From Legionella fallonii LLAP-10 (GTDB lineage Bacteria > Pseudomonadota > Gammaproteobacteria > Legionellales > Legionellaceae): a stretch of DNA of 64,000 nt. Positions 1-8,735 of the stretch are shown piece by piece (positions within the stretch are counted from its first letter, which is position 1; every line of letters begins with the position of its first letter). A model generated the notes under the pieces. It worked only from the letters and a program-made list of their open reading frames with translations, was not told the origin of the DNA and searched no databases. The translations under genes and the position numbers were made by a program. The stretch is taken from the NCBI RefSeq assembly GCF_000953135.1, contig NZ_LN614827.1, forward strand, positions 4,077,501 to 4,141,500. The letters run 5' to 3'.

Positions 1-98
1 ACTATATAACTTTTTGTTTGTGGAAGGCTTAGTCGCCGAGTAACCATTGAATCCCAACAAACTAAACAACAGAAATATCTGCAACAAGATAACGTTGG

Positions 99-240
99 AT
101 CTCTTTCTAGAGTCTCTGACATAAGAGCAGTATGAAGAGAAACGACGCCCAGAACTGCGGCGTACACACCAGTACATGAAAATTTGATCACTGTGTCGAC
201 GAAGCAATTTCCCCCCCCAGTAGAGTCTGGAAAAAAATCT
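99..240 (+). repeat. Dispersed ~140-bp repeat, copy A
   Basis: This copy begins with a left end like atctctttctagagtctc and finishes with agtctggaaaaaaatct, which is an imperfect inverted repeat of the left end. The interior shares long blocks with the copies at 4096-4242, 5891-6030 and 28328-28440, such as cagtacatga and cgacgaagcaattt. Read in one frame it gives a peptide containing TPVHENL and TVSTKQF, homologous to the peptides from the other copies. It lies downstream of apaH in otherwise gene-free DNA (1-294), where I see nothing else. Confidence 0.75.
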
Positions 241-294
241 ATTTTTGGGTAAAAAAAAGTTCACTAATATTATCGCTCGTGGTTTATTAATTAC

Positions 295-1113
295 TTATCT
301 AGCTAATCCCGGGACAGAAAATCTTTGCCTATCCTGCAAGCGTAATGCCGTCAAGGAACCACCCCACAGACATCCCGTATCTATAGCATGAATTTTAGGA
401 TTAGGACTCATCCCCATTAAGGCAGCCCAATGCCCGAAAACAATATCAACCTCTATATCCTTACGCCGCGGTACATTATACCAAGGATAAAGATTAGGCG
501 GGGCCTTATCAATAGTACCTTTATACCCCAACTCTAATCGTCCGTCGCCATCACAAAATCGCATCCGTGTAAAATAGTTAGTAATGACTCTTAATCTATC
601 TAATCCTGTTAAGTCATTAGACCAAATATCCGGCTGATTGCCATACATATGGCTTAGAAATTCTTTATAATTATCTCCAGAAAGAACTTTCTCTAATTCT
701 TGTGCCAGATTTCTTGCTTGTTCTAAATCCCACATAGGAGCTATTCCCGCATGGCACATCACCACGTTTAACTCAGACGAGTAGTGCAAAATAGATTGTT
801 TTCTAAGCCAATGCCCCAAACTCTCACCATCAGGAGCCTTAAGCACCCCTTGAATCGTATCGTCGCGCCCTTTCCATGGTTGATCACCAAAGAATGAACC
901 CAGTAAATGCAAATCATGATTGCCTAAGGTAATCACTGGAGGAATTGGTAAAGAATGAATGAACCGCAGTACCGCTAATGACTCTGGACCACGATTCACT
1001 AAATCCCCCACAAACCATAATCGATCTACTTTTTCATCAAACTCAATTAATTCGAGCAAGCGTTGTAACGGTTCATAGCATCCTTGCAAATCACCTATAG
1101 CATAATCAGACAC
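295..1113 (-). CDS. apaH: Diadenosine tetraphosphatase (symmetrical Ap4A hydrolase)
   Basis: This enzyme hydrolyses Ap4A to two ADP and belongs to the calcineurin-type metallophosphatases. The metal-binding motifs are visible in order near the N-terminus: [18 protein letters not shown] and [11 protein letters not shown]. Length (272 residues) fits the family. I chose a GTG start at 1113 because a GGAG ribosome-binding site lies nine bases upstream and the product then begins [10 protein letters not shown], matching family starts; a TTG at 1128 is the alternative. It overlaps the end of the upstream gene by 8 bp, and ksgA lies just beyond, so all three are probably one operon. apaH and ksgA are also linked in enterobacteria. 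Confidence 0.93.
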   Translation of the reverse strand: MSDYAIGDLQGCYEPLQRLLELIEFDEKVDRLWFVGDLVNRGPESLAVLRFIHSLPIPPVITLGNHDLHLLGSFFGDQPWKGRDDTIQGVLKAPDGESLGHWLRKQSILHYSSELNVVMCHAGIAPMWDLEQARNLAQELEKVLSGDNYKEFLSHMYGNQPDIWSNDLTGLDRLRVITNYFTRMRFCDGDGRLELGYKGTIDKAPPNLYPWYNVPRRKDIEVDIVFGHWAALMGMSPNPKIHAIDTGCLWGGSLTALRLQDRQRFSVPGLAR

Positions 1114-2443
1114 TACGTTTTGCTCCAAGCGTCAAAAATGATACGTCGTTATCTATGGTTTGCCACTTTCCAGTAGCAGATAGCTTCTGCAAAGGAGCGA
1201 CAACAATGGCATTTTGCTGCTGAACAAATTGACTAGGATATTGAGCCTTATTAACTAATTCTGTTGCTGATAAAGTTTCAACTTTTCCGGTACTCAATTG
1301 CACCACTTTTACAGATTCCGGTAATGCCACTGCATATTCAGAAAAAACTACACCACTGTACATTTGTTGATTATGCGTTTGCTCAAAACGACTCATCACT
1401 GAGCCATCTGCATTACGTCGATGTAAGCCTAGAGATAAAAATCCATTTTGTGCCGCCTGCCAATTTTTATATTCGGGATGTTCACGCACAAACAATTGGA
1501 ACATCTCTTGGCACATTAACATACCACCGGGAACCATAAGCAAGGGAGCCTTATTAATCATAATGAGACCTTCATCTAAGGCCTTAATCATCCATTGGAT
1601 GAACTCAACCCCAATCGCTTGTTCTTTTTCAGCCAGGGTTTCCGGGACGCCTCCGGAGAAAGTTCCTGCACGGCCATAACGTCCCCCTCGACTCGCCAAA
1701 CTCCTACCCATATTTTCAGTAATATACCGTTGGATGGCGATAGCATCTGCCCTTATTAAAATGGCACCTAAAGTACCCGCAGAACGGGAATCTTCGTTCA
1801 ATAACGCGAGCCAAACCGCTAGTATTTGCGGATTAGAGGCTATCCAAGCAAAGCCACTAGCCGGCATTAAGGCTCGTGCGATTAACAAATTGAGACGACG
1901 ACGAAACTCTACATCAGACTCTTTCTGAAAATCATAATCATAATAACTACCAGTACTATTTAAGCTTTCTAACAAGGGATTCCATTGCTTTAATAGTTGG
2001 CCACCGCTATCAAATACGTTGATCCGATAGTCAACAAATAACTTACCTATGCCTTGCAAAATGGCGGCAGAATAAAGGGCATATTGCCACTGCTTTTGCT
2101 CTTCGGATATTGGTTCAGAACCGTCTTGAACCATGAACTCCTGAAATAAACTTAAAGCAGCTTCAGTACGATTTAAAGCATGATCGACTAATCCACCTAA
2201 TTGCGAGTAATAGCTGTTGGTCGTTTCTGGCAGGTTTTGACAATAATTCACTAAGTTTTCGATAAGAACGAAACACAAACTCTCATAACGAGACGCTTCT
2301 AATTGTGTTAGCTCTTTCATTTTCTGTAATAATATCTGGCGTTTTTCTTCTGCCAAAAACTGAGAAGCAGCAACATGTCGCACTAAATCTTTCAAGGATC
2401 TAGCTTGCGCAGACAAGGGATTTTTTCGTTGACGATGAAACAA
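1106..2443 (-). CDS. TraI_2/MobH-like protein with degenerate HD motif
   Basis: The middle of the protein resembles the helicase/relaxase-associated TraI_2 domain, an HD-fold module of integrative-element relaxases: [12 protein letters not shown] supplies the first histidine. The position where HD enzymes have HD within LLHDIGK reads AILQGIGK, so the catalytic dyad is missing. The C-terminal third ([14 protein letters not shown] onwards) resembles the winged-helix region that follows TraI_2 in relaxases. No conjugation genes are nearby; it sits between ksgA and apaH, so any role is likely domesticated and I assign none. A TTG start at 2443 is preferred because GGAGG lies five bases upstream; a GTG at 2455 is possible. 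Family assignment is by eye. Confidence 0.6.
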   Translation of the reverse strand: MFHRQRKNPLSAQARSLKDLVRHVAASQFLAEEKRQILLQKMKELTQLEASRYESLCFVLIENLVNYCQNLPETTNSYYSQLGGLVDHALNRTEAALSLFQEFMVQDGSEPISEEQKQWQYALYSAAILQGIGKLFVDYRINVFDSGGQLLKQWNPLLESLNSTGSYYDYDFQKESDVEFRRRLNLLIARALMPASGFAWIASNPQILAVWLALLNEDSRSAGTLGAILIRADAIAIQRYITENMGRSLASRGGRYGRAGTFSGGVPETLAEKEQAIGVEFIQWMIKALDEGLIMINKAPLLMVPGGMLMCQEMFQLFVREHPEYKNWQAAQNGFLSLGLHRRNADGSVMSRFEQTHNQQMYSGVVFSEYAVALPESVKVVQLSTGKVETLSATELVNKAQYPSQFVQQQNAIVVAPLQKLSATGKWQTIDNDVSFLTLGAKRSV

Positions 2444-2479
2444 GACAACCTCCACATTCAGTTATTACTTAATTTTACA

Positions 2480-3250
2480 CTAATTGGAAATAAATTTCGC
2501 TAGTTGGACATATTCAGAGACAGAAATTTGTTCTGGCCTTCTACCTCCATCTATTCCTAAATCAGCTAATTGAGCAAAAGAAATAATACCTTTTAAATTA
2601 TTAGTCAGGGTCTTACGCCTCATTGCAAACGCACTGGTGACTAATTTCTGTAGTACATCTATCTCAACGATATCAAAAGGAGGGGTTTGATAAGGAATAA
2701 GTCGCACTATTGCAGAGTCCACTTTTGGGCGTGGATCAAAAGCTTCTGGTGGCACATCAAATAAATGCTCCACCTCACACCGATATTGCAACATCACACT
2801 TAATCGTCCATAAGCCTTGGTATCTGGTGCCGCAGCCATGCGATCTACCACTTCTTTTTGCAACATAAAGTACATGTCTTTTATAAACGGCGTAAATTGT
2901 AATAAGTGAAATAGTAAAGGAGTGGAAATATTATAAGGTAAATTACCAATGATTCTTAAACCTGTACCAAACTGACCGTAATCAATAGTTAAAGCATCAG
3001 CTGAAATTAGTTGTAATTTATTCTGAGCAATTGGTAATTGACTTAAATACTGCTGTAAATCCCTATCTATTTCCACTGCGAGCAAATGATCCAATTGACG
3101 CAATAAAGGTTGGGTTAATGCCCCTAAACCAGGACCAATTTCCAATATATTGTCAGTCGCTTGGGGGTTAATAGAACGCAAAATTTGGTCTATCACGCCA
3201 CCATCTTGCAAAAAATTTTGTCCAAAACGTTTACGTGGGCTATGCCTCAC
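2480..3250 (-). CDS. ksgA: 16S rRNA dimethyladenosine transferase RsmA/KsgA
   Basis: This SAM-dependent enzyme dimethylates two adjacent adenines near the 3' end of 16S rRNA during small-subunit maturation. The sequence has the family N-terminus RKRFGQNFL, motif [12 protein letters not shown] and the catalytic motif GNLPYNIS. At 256 residues it is slightly shorter than the E. coli protein. The start is GTG at 3250 with aggtgata as ribosome-binding site. It lies upstream of the TraI_2-like gene and apaH in the same direction, with 36 bp to the next gene. Confidence 0.96.
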   Translation of the reverse strand: MRHSPRKRFGQNFLQDGGVIDQILRSINPQATDNILEIGPGLGALTQPLLRQLDHLLAVEIDRDLQQYLSQLPIAQNKLQLISADALTIDYGQFGTGLRIIGNLPYNISTPLLFHLLQFTPFIKDMYFMLQKEVVDRMAAAPDTKAYGRLSVMLQYRCEVEHLFDVPPEAFDPRPKVDSAIVRLIPYQTPPFDIVEIDVLQKLVTSAFAMRRKTLTNNLKGIISFAQLADLGIDGGRRPEQISVSEYVQLAKFISN

Positions 3251-3351
3251 TTTATATCACCTACAAAAACGAAAAGAGAATTATACCTTGGTTAAAGCAG
3301 TTATACTATTTACTAATGAGATTAAGTATAAAAACAGTCCACTTTAGCATA

Positions 3352-3376
3352 GATAATGCTCTATTTGAGCATTATC
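3352..3376. other. Perfect 10-bp hairpin upstream of ksgA
   Basis: The arms gataatgctc and gagcattatc are separated by a five-base loop (tattt). It lies about 100 bp upstream of ksgA and downstream of the 120-residue gene on the same strand. No T-run follows on either strand, so it is not a classic intrinsic terminator. It could be a factor-dependent terminator stem or a protein-binding dyad. Confidence 0.5.
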
Positions 3377-3509
3377 TTGAATGATAAGGCGGGGTGGGGC
3401 AAAACAGGGGAAAAACTCTGCAATGTAAAATACTGTAAAAAATATCGCTATCAATTACTATTCATAAATACATAATGGCATCAACTGACACCATTATGTA
3501 AGCAATTAT

Positions 3510-3872
3510 TTAAATGTTGAAGTCGCTGCGATATGTTTCCTCTTCAGATGGTTGATGCTCGTCGTACTCATTGTAGTCTTCGAACTCTATGCAATCTTCG
3601 TACTCTTCATTATCTAACGGTGCTTGTAGAACCGCTTTTTTTTGAATGACTTGTTCCTCATATCGCTCAGCAATAACATCCTCTATTTCACTCTTAAGCC
3701 AATAGGAGAAGAAACCAGCCGACTTTTGGCTATATACTTTATGACTTGTATCTTTTTGTCTTGCGTCAACCCTTCGATGGCTTTTACCTTTTTGAGAGGG
3801 CTCTCTTGTCTCTTTGGGCTGGACTACTGTATCGTCTATATCGTCAATAGTTGGATCAATTTTTCCATTCAT
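3510..3872 (-). CDS. Hypothetical small acidic-tailed protein
   Basis: I do not recognise this 120-residue protein. The first half is basic and polar (around KGKSHRRVDARQKD). A short central segment, SAGFFSYWLKSEIEDVIAER, could be an amphipathic helix. The last 35 residues are very rich in Glu, Asp and Tyr, ending PSEEETYRSDFNI. There is no signal peptide or membrane helix. I chose ATG 3872 because aagg lies seven bases upstream; the longer frame to 3932 has no ribosome-binding site. A Glu cluster close to the C-terminus is seen in some Dot/Icm substrates, but that is only a hint. It is monocistronic by spacing. Confidence 0.6.
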   Translation of the reverse strand: MNGKIDPTIDDIDDTVVQPKETREPSQKGKSHRRVDARQKDTSHKVYSQKSAGFFSYWLKSEIEDVIAERYEEQVIQKKAVLQAPLDNEEYEDCIEFEDYNEYDEHQPSEEETYRSDFNI

Positions 3873-4095
3873 TATGCATCCTTCGTTAAGATTTAAACTA
3901 ATGATATTATTGTCAATTAGGATGAAAGGCAAGCAATAAGGGATTTTTTGAGCGGCTAATTATAAATTCTATGTCAATCAAATAAGGACAATACTAGTGC
4001 CGTGCTTATTGTTCTTCTCAATACAGTGACACTATGGTTATTTTTAAATTTATCTAGCATAAATTTCCAATCATGATGTAAAATTAAAACACAAT

Positions 4096-4242
4096 AGCCC
4101 TCTTCCCAAACTGGCTGTGGTAAGGAAAGTGCAAGGGGACACGGAGCGCAGAACCAGCGTGTACACAGACAGAGTACATGCGGATTTGAGTACCGTATCG
4201 ACGAAGCAATTTCACACCCCAGTTGAGTTTGGAAAGAGGTCT
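4096..4242 (+). repeat. Dispersed ~140-bp repeat, copy B (upstream of panD)
   Basis: The left end agccctcttcccaaactggc and the right end gttgagtttggaaagaggtc are imperfect inverted repeats. The interior matches the other copies, including gtgcaag, cgcagaacc, gtacatg and cgacgaagcaattt. An open frame from a GTG at 4117 runs through the repeat and ends at 4305 in a TAATG overlap with panD. The rest of the gap 3873-4304 shows no gene. Confidence 0.8.
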
Positions 4243-4304
4243 AATAAATTCCAGAAAACCTGGTCCGTAGAAACTGGCTTTAATTTACATTTAGGAAACA
4301 TATA

Positions 4305-4706
4305 ATGGCTTATAGAAGAATGCTCAAGTCTAAAATTCACCGTGCTTGTGTTACCCAGGCTGATTTAGATTACGAAGGAAGTATTACTATTTCTCCTGAG
4401 CTTCTTCAAGCAGCGAATATACTGCCTTACGAGGCGGTCAATGTTTGGAATGTTACCGCTGGTACACGCTTTGAAACTTATGCTATCACCGGTGAAAAAG
4501 GCTCAACCGATATATGCGTTAACGGAGCTGCCGCTCATTTAGTAACCCCGGGTGATTTAGTCATCATTGCTTCTTTTGCTCAAGTATTAGAAGAGGATTG
4601 CGCCACACTAGTCCCCACTGTAGTATTTGTAGATCAATTTAACCGCCTAAAAGAAATTAGACCTGAGCGAATTGGTGCTAAAAATAGAGTGCCCTGTGCA
4701 GTCTAA
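4305..4706 (+). CDS. panD: Aspartate 1-decarboxylase precursor
   Basis: PanD makes beta-alanine from aspartate for pantothenate and CoA synthesis. It is made as a proenzyme that cleaves itself between Gly and Ser to form a pyruvoyl group. The cleavage motif YEGS is present at about residues 23-26, preceded by the family N-terminus MLKSKIHRA. The 133-residue length is typical. The start ATG at 4305 has aggaaa upstream and aligns with the E. coli start. The ATG overlaps the stop (TAATG) of a repeat-derived open frame, so translation coupling is conceivable. panB and panC are not in the window. Confidence 0.95.
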   Translation: MAYRRMLKSKIHRACVTQADLDYEGSITISPELLQAANILPYEAVNVWNVTAGTRFETYAITGEKGSTDICVNGAAAHLVTPGDLVIIASFAQVLEEDCATLVPTVVFVDQFNRLKEIRPERIGAKNRVPCAV

Positions 4707-4729
4707 TTGATAATTCGAGTGATAGAGAC

Positions 4730-4745
4730 TCCCGCCTTCGCGGGA
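4730..4745. repeat. REP-like hairpin tcccgccttcgcggga
   Basis: A perfect six-base stem with a cttc tetraloop lies between panD and tatC. The same core with flanking bases recurs at 11930-11945. It has no T-run, so it is better read as a REP-type palindrome that may also help terminate or stabilise the panD transcript. Confidence 0.6.
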
Positions 4746-4805
4746 ATGTCCTATAATACGAACCGATACCTCAAGCTAAGGCAACTTTTAAACTATTTTT
4801 AGCCT

Positions 4806-5495
4806 ATGATCACTCATCTCCTTGAATTACGCCGACGAGCTATCTATACCCTTTGCTGCTTTGGCGTTTTATTCTTTATATTTTTTTTTATAGCGGGCGA
4901 TCTTTTTCATGCCTTAATGAGCCCGTTGCTCTCTGTAATACCCAATCAAGATGGACTAATTGCAACACATGTCACCTCTCCTCTGGTCACCCCCCTGAGA
5001 CTTGCTGTCAATGCAGCCATGCTACTCAGTACCCCATTTGCTTTATATCATTTGTGGCGCTTTGTCAGCCCGGGGTTGCATCAAAATGAAAAAAAGCAAT
5101 TTCGTGGAACCATAAGCCTAAGTATTTTATTCTTTTTTGCCGGTTTAGCTTTTTGTTTTTATTTAATTCTGCCATTCATGTTTCAATTTTTTGTCCATGC
5201 CCTCCCCAAAGGGGTACGTTTTATGCCAGATATGGCCTATGCATTAGACTTTATAACACGAATGCTCCTATTATTTGGTTTTTGTTTTCAACTTCCACTA
5301 GTTATCCTTATTCTGGTACGCCTAAAAATCATTGAAATCATCACATTGAAAAAAATCAGACCTTATATCATCGTGGGGGCCTTTATTATAGGAATGTTAC
5401 TTACTCCTCCCGATGTGTTGTCACAGCTCATGCTTGCATTACCACTATGCTTCCTTTACGAATTGGGCATTATTTTGGCAATTTATTTTGCCTAA
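4806..5495 (+). CDS. tatC: Twin-arginine translocase subunit TatC
   Basis: TatC is the signal-peptide-binding core of the Tat export system in the inner membrane. The N-terminus ITHLLELRRR matches the conserved cytoplasmic HLxELRxR motif, and about six hydrophobic segments follow. FVSPGL and the late LTPPDVLSQ motif are also characteristic. At 229 residues it is compact but complete. tatA and tatB are not adjacent, so the system is split in this genome. The ATG at 4806 has no strong ribosome-binding site. A REP-like hairpin separates it from panD. Confidence 0.94.
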   Translation: MITHLLELRRRAIYTLCCFGVLFFIFFFIAGDLFHALMSPLLSVIPNQDGLIATHVTSPLVTPLRLAVNAAMLLSTPFALYHLWRFVSPGLHQNEKKQFRGTISLSILFFFAGLAFCFYLILPFMFQFFVHALPKGVRFMPDMAYALDFITRMLLLFGFCFQLPLVILILVRLKIIEIITLKKIRPYIIVGAFIIGMLLTPPDVLSQLMLALPLCFLYELGIILAIYFA

Positions 5496-5574
5496 ATCAT
5501 TCACGTGAAAACATCTCAAGCTCTTTTCCTTTATGCCGATAAAAAACTCATAATGCCAAGAAAAGGAATCGATA

Positions 5575-5892
5575 ATGAATAAAATAGCTAAATTTAATAT
5601 AGGGGATTTAGTTATTCACAAACGCATTCGGTACCGAGCTATAGTTGTAGATGTAGATCCCTTATTTCAAGCCTCTGGACACTACAATCCACAGGCCCCT
5701 AAACATGAATTTGCTACACGTCACCCCTGGTACCGTTTATTAGTTGATGACAGTAGCCAAATAACTTATGTTGAAGAGACCATGTTAATTGCTGATCCGA
5801 ATCACCACCCCATTAATAATCCTCACCTTCACGATTATTTCAACGAAAATGAAGGAGAAGGAGGCTATCATAATGTGAACTCCAAACATTAG
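5575..5892 (+). CDS. hspQ: Heat shock protein HspQ
   Basis: This small protein is a hemimethylated-DNA-binding/YccV family member and in E. coli is a heat-shock protein and specificity factor for Lon. The family pattern is clear: FNIGDLVIHKRIRYRAIVVD at the N-terminus, then HPWYRLLVD and TYVEETML. Length is 105 residues. The ATG at 5575 has aaaagga upstream. The last two bases of its TAG stop codon are also the first bases of repeat copy C. Confidence 0.93.
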   Translation: MNKIAKFNIGDLVIHKRIRYRAIVVDVDPLFQASGHYNPQAPKHEFATRHPWYRLLVDDSSQITYVEETMLIADPNHHPINNPHLHDYFNENEGEGGYHNVNSKH

Positions 5893-6030
5893 ATCTCTTT
5901 CCAAACTCGCTGTGGCGTGGAAAGTACGAAGAGGCACGGAGCGCAGAACCGGAGTGGGCCAGTACATGAGAATTCGAGCTCCGTATTGACGAAGCAACTT
6001 CCCTCCACAGTAGCGTTTGGAAAGAAGTCC
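5891..6030 (+). repeat. Dispersed ~140-bp repeat, copy C
   Basis: The clearest terminal inverted repeats in the family are here: agatctctttccaaactcgc at the left and gcgtttggaaagaagtcc at the right, flanked inward by tgtgg and ccaca. The interior shares gcacggagcgcagaacc, cagtacatgag and tgacgaagcaa with the other copies. One frame reads PVHENSSSVLTKQLPS, homologous to the peptides from copies A, B and D. It starts exactly at the hspQ stop codon. Confidence 0.8.
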
Positions 6031-6065
6031 ATTACATTCACCCTAAGAGAAGAAACAGTTAAACG

Positions 6066-6260
6066 CTAAGAGTTTCTCAACATCAATATTAATAAGGCAA
6101 TAAAGCCAATTAAACCTATGGCTAATATACCCATGGTAAAAAAACTTTTATTTAAATTCTCTTTACTGAATAGTTCTGGTCGGCCTTTAATCGTGCGATA
6201 CAGTAAAAATAAAATCATCCCTGCGCCCAAAAGACCTAAAACTTGATAGAGAGTATTCAT
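6066..6260 (-). CDS. Small two-helix membrane protein
   Basis: I do not recognise the family of this 64-residue protein. It has two hydrophobic segments, roughly residues 5-21 (VLGLLGAGMILFLLYR) and 41-61 (FTMGILAIGLIGFIALLIL), joined by a polar loop. This suits a small inner-membrane hairpin protein. A ggaa ribosome-binding site precedes the ATG at 6260. It lies downstream of the fre gene on the same strand, about 110 bp away. Confidence 0.65.
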   Translation of the reverse strand: MNTLYQVLGLLGAGMILFLLYRTIKGRPELFSKENLNKSFFTMGILAIGLIGFIALLILMLRNS

Positions 6261-6371
6261 ACGTTTTTCCTTCCCCTTTAACTCAAACCTGACATTTAAA
6301 TGAATTGACTTCGATAAAAATTCCTATTATCGCTGCTCGTTTTTTCCTTATTTAGTAGCACTAGAGCTCAC

Positions 6372-7067
6372 TCATTGAGCTTCAAAGCTAAATGCATCTG
6401 AAAATAAATGAGTACGAGACACGCCATGTTCTACTAATACATCGCGAGTGCTGTAAACCATATCAAAAGGGCCACTAATTACCATTTGCCATTCCCGCAG
6501 ATCTATTGGATGTTTTCTTAAAACATTAGATGCTAAGGTTTCTTTATTGGTATTAGCCAGTATAGAAAAATAATTAAATTGGCTAACATGAGTCTGCCAA
6601 CTAGTCACCTTTTCATCCAGATACAAATCACTTTGCGAGCGCGCTCCCCAGTAAAGTTCAAAAGGCCGAGAATCTGACCAAGCCAATAGTTGTTCTATCA
6701 TTGCCTTGACAGGCGCAAACCCTGTGCCGCCAGCAATAAATATGATGGGGCGCTGTTCTATTAACTTGTTAATAGAGCATTCACCATAAGGTAAACGCAA
6801 AGAAACGGCACCATGCTCTTTAATGTAAGCAAATAAACGTTGATTATATGGATTATCAAGACTATGCCTGATATGTAATTCATATTTATGTGAACCTAAA
6901 GGTGCGTTAGCAATTGAATAACTAAAAGCCTCCTCATCAAGCAAAATTTGTAGGTATTGCCCTGCTTGATACGTTATAAATTCATCTGGAGTTAAAATTA
7001 ATTGAACAATGCTATCGGTCAAAGGTGAAATCGTTTCAACCTGGGCGCGAATTATTTTTTCATTCAT
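6372..7067 (-). CDS. fre: NAD(P)H-flavin reductase
   Basis: This ferredoxin-reductase-fold enzyme reduces free flavins with NAD(P)H. The flavin-binding motif [10 protein letters not shown] and the NAD(P)-binding motif [16 protein letters not shown] are visible in the expected order. With a start at 7067 it is 231 residues, as in E. coli Fre; the ATG overlaps the ubiD stop codon (ATGA), which indicates translational coupling. Pairing with ubiD is also seen in E. coli; reduced flavin from Fre can feed the prenyl-FMN cofactor pathway of UbiD, a link I infer from the families. Confidence 0.93.
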   Translation of the reverse strand: MNEKIIRAQVETISPLTDSIVQLILTPDEFITYQAGQYLQILLDEEAFSYSIANAPLGSHKYELHIRHSLDNPYNQRLFAYIKEHGAVSLRLPYGECSINKLIEQRPIIFIAGGTGFAPVKAMIEQLLAWSDSRPFELYWGARSQSDLYLDEKVTSWQTHVSQFNYFSILANTNKETLASNVLRKHPIDLREWQMVISGPFDMVYSTRDVLVEHGVSRTHLFSDAFSFEAQ

Positions 7068-8533
7068 TCGTCTAACCCCAATGCAGGCCAATAGGCATTG
7101 ACTTTCTCTAAGATTTCTTTATCCATAACAATAGGTCTACCCCATTCTCGTTGAGTTTCTCCAGGCCATTTACTGGTTGCATCCATACCCATTTTAGAGC
7201 CTAATCCGGAAACAGGTGATGCAAAATCAAGATAATCTATCGGTGTATTTTCTATCATTACCGTATCACGAGCAGGATCCATGCGAGTAGTCATGGCCCA
7301 AACGACATCTTGCCAATTGCGGGCATCCACATCATCATCACAAACAATAACAAATTTGGTGTACATAAATTGACGTAAAAAAGACCAAACAGCCATCATA
7401 ATACGTTTAGCATGTCCAGGATATTGCTTTTTCATCGTGACTACTGCCAAACGATAAGAACAGCCTTCTGGCGGCAGGTAAAAGTCAACAATCTCAGGAA
7501 ACTGCTTTTGCAATAAGGGAATAAACACTTCATTTAAAGCAACGCCTAAAATAGCCGGCTCGTCTGGGGGTCTTCCTGTATAAGTACTGTGATAAATAGG
7601 GTTTTCTCTATGAGTAATACGCTCAACAGTAAATACAGGAAATGATTGTATTTCATTATAATAACCTGTGTGATCTCCGTAAGGCCCTTCCGGCGCTTCC
7701 TCGCCGGGTTCAATATAACCTTCTAAAATAATTTCTGCACTAGCAGGCACATGCAATTCATTACCTATACAACGCGTCAATCGCGTGCGTTGTCCTCGTA
7801 GTAAGCCAGCAAAGGCATACTCAGATAAAGTATCAGGAACAGGGGTCACTGCAGCCAGTATAGTTGCAGGATCAGCACCTAAAGTAACGGCTATAGGAAA
7901 ACGTTCGCCAGGATAGGCTTGTTGCCAAGCTTGATAATCCAAGGCACCGCCGCGATGCGACAACCAGCGCATAATTAATTTATTTTTGCCTAATAGCTGT
8001 TGGCGATAAATGCCCATATTTTCTCGAGACTGATGAGGCCCCTTTGTCGTCACTAGACCCCAAGTAATTAAAGGAGCAACATCCCCTGGCCAACAAGTCT
8101 GAATAGGCAATAAAGTTAGATCGACCTCCTCTTTTTCCCAGACATGAGTCTGACATTCAGCACCATTAACATACTTAGGAGCCATATTCAGCGCTTGTTT
8201 TAGTAAGGGTAATTTAGTAAAGGCATCTTTAAACCCCTTGGGTGGCTCGGGCTCTTTTAAAGCCGCTAATAACGTACCAATTTCTCTTAAGGCAGTGATA
8301 CTCTCTTCTCCCATACCCATAGCAACTCGTTCCACAGTACCAAATAAATTGGTCAAAACGGGCATTGTATTATTAGGTGTATTAGTGAAAAGAAGAGCTG
8401 GGCCGCCAGCGCGTAATACGCGATCACTAACAGCGGTCATTTCAAGATGAGGAGAGACGGGGTATTCAATACGTTTTAATAGTCCTCGTAATTCGAGCTG
8501 ATTGATAAAGTCTCTAAGATCAGAGTATTTCAT
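7064..8533 (-). CDS. ubiD: 4-hydroxy-3-polyprenylbenzoate decarboxylase UbiD
   Basis: UbiD removes the carboxyl group from polyprenyl-hydroxybenzoate in ubiquinone synthesis using prenylated FMN. The 489-residue length is typical. Family motifs include [10 protein letters not shown] at the start, [24 protein letters not shown] with the catalytic Glu, and the late [14 protein letters not shown]. It follows rho on the same strand after a 200-bp leader with three related 10-11 base inverted repeats, and overlaps fre by four bases. Confidence 0.96.
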   Translation of the reverse strand: MKYSDLRDFINQLELRGLLKRIEYPVSPHLEMTAVSDRVLRAGGPALLFTNTPNNTMPVLTNLFGTVERVAMGMGEESITALREIGTLLAALKEPEPPKGFKDAFTKLPLLKQALNMAPKYVNGAECQTHVWEKEEVDLTLLPIQTCWPGDVAPLITWGLVTTKGPHQSRENMGIYRQQLLGKNKLIMRWLSHRGGALDYQAWQQAYPGERFPIAVTLGADPATILAAVTPVPDTLSEYAFAGLLRGQRTRLTRCIGNELHVPASAEIILEGYIEPGEEAPEGPYGDHTGYYNEIQSFPVFTVERITHRENPIYHSTYTGRPPDEPAILGVALNEVFIPLLQKQFPEIVDFYLPPEGCSYRLAVVTMKKQYPGHAKRIMMAVWSFLRQFMYTKFVIVCDDDVDARNWQDVVWAMTTRMDPARDTVMIENTPIDYLDFASPVSGLGSKMGMDATSKWPGETQREWGRPIVMDKEILEKVNAYWPALGLDE

Positions 8534-8590
8534 TGGTGGTTTATCTCAAAATTACAGGAATTCGCAATCGTTACCTCACTCTAAATGTTT

Positions 8591-8706
8591 AATATGGACT
8601 GATTAACGAAAGAAAGCCGATTAAAAACATAGTCCATATTAGCAAAACGTACCTTGGATAGAGGGTGATATAGACCCTTATCATACATTCTGCCCAATAT
8701 GGACTA
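8591..8706 (-). promoter_or_regulatory. Alternating inverted repeats between rho and ubiD
   Basis: The word aatatggact occurs at 8591-8600 and, as aatatggacta, at 8696-8706. Its complement tagtccatatt lies between them at 8630-8640. The middle copy can pair with either neighbour, giving two mutually exclusive stems. A shorter stem (aggg/ccct) lies near 8662-8678. The position after the rho stop and before the ubiD start suits a terminator or attenuator, but no T-run is present. Confidence 0.45.
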
Positions 8707-8735
8707 CATAATACAAACAATAAAGTGAGCTAAAT

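Noticed and set aside
1264..1539. Open frame opposite the TraI_2-like gene
   Set aside because: Antisense shadow with no recognisable product; the minus-strand frame has protein-like composition and a family match.
4117..4305. 62-residue protein upstream of panD
   Set aside because: Most of it is repeat-derived and it lacks an independent ribosome-binding site, so I record it as a repeat feature, not a gene.
5500..5510. Second parS-like core (ttcacgtgaa) downstream of tatC
   Set aside because: Only 12 of 16 positions match the full consensus and the outer bases are wrong; likely chance.
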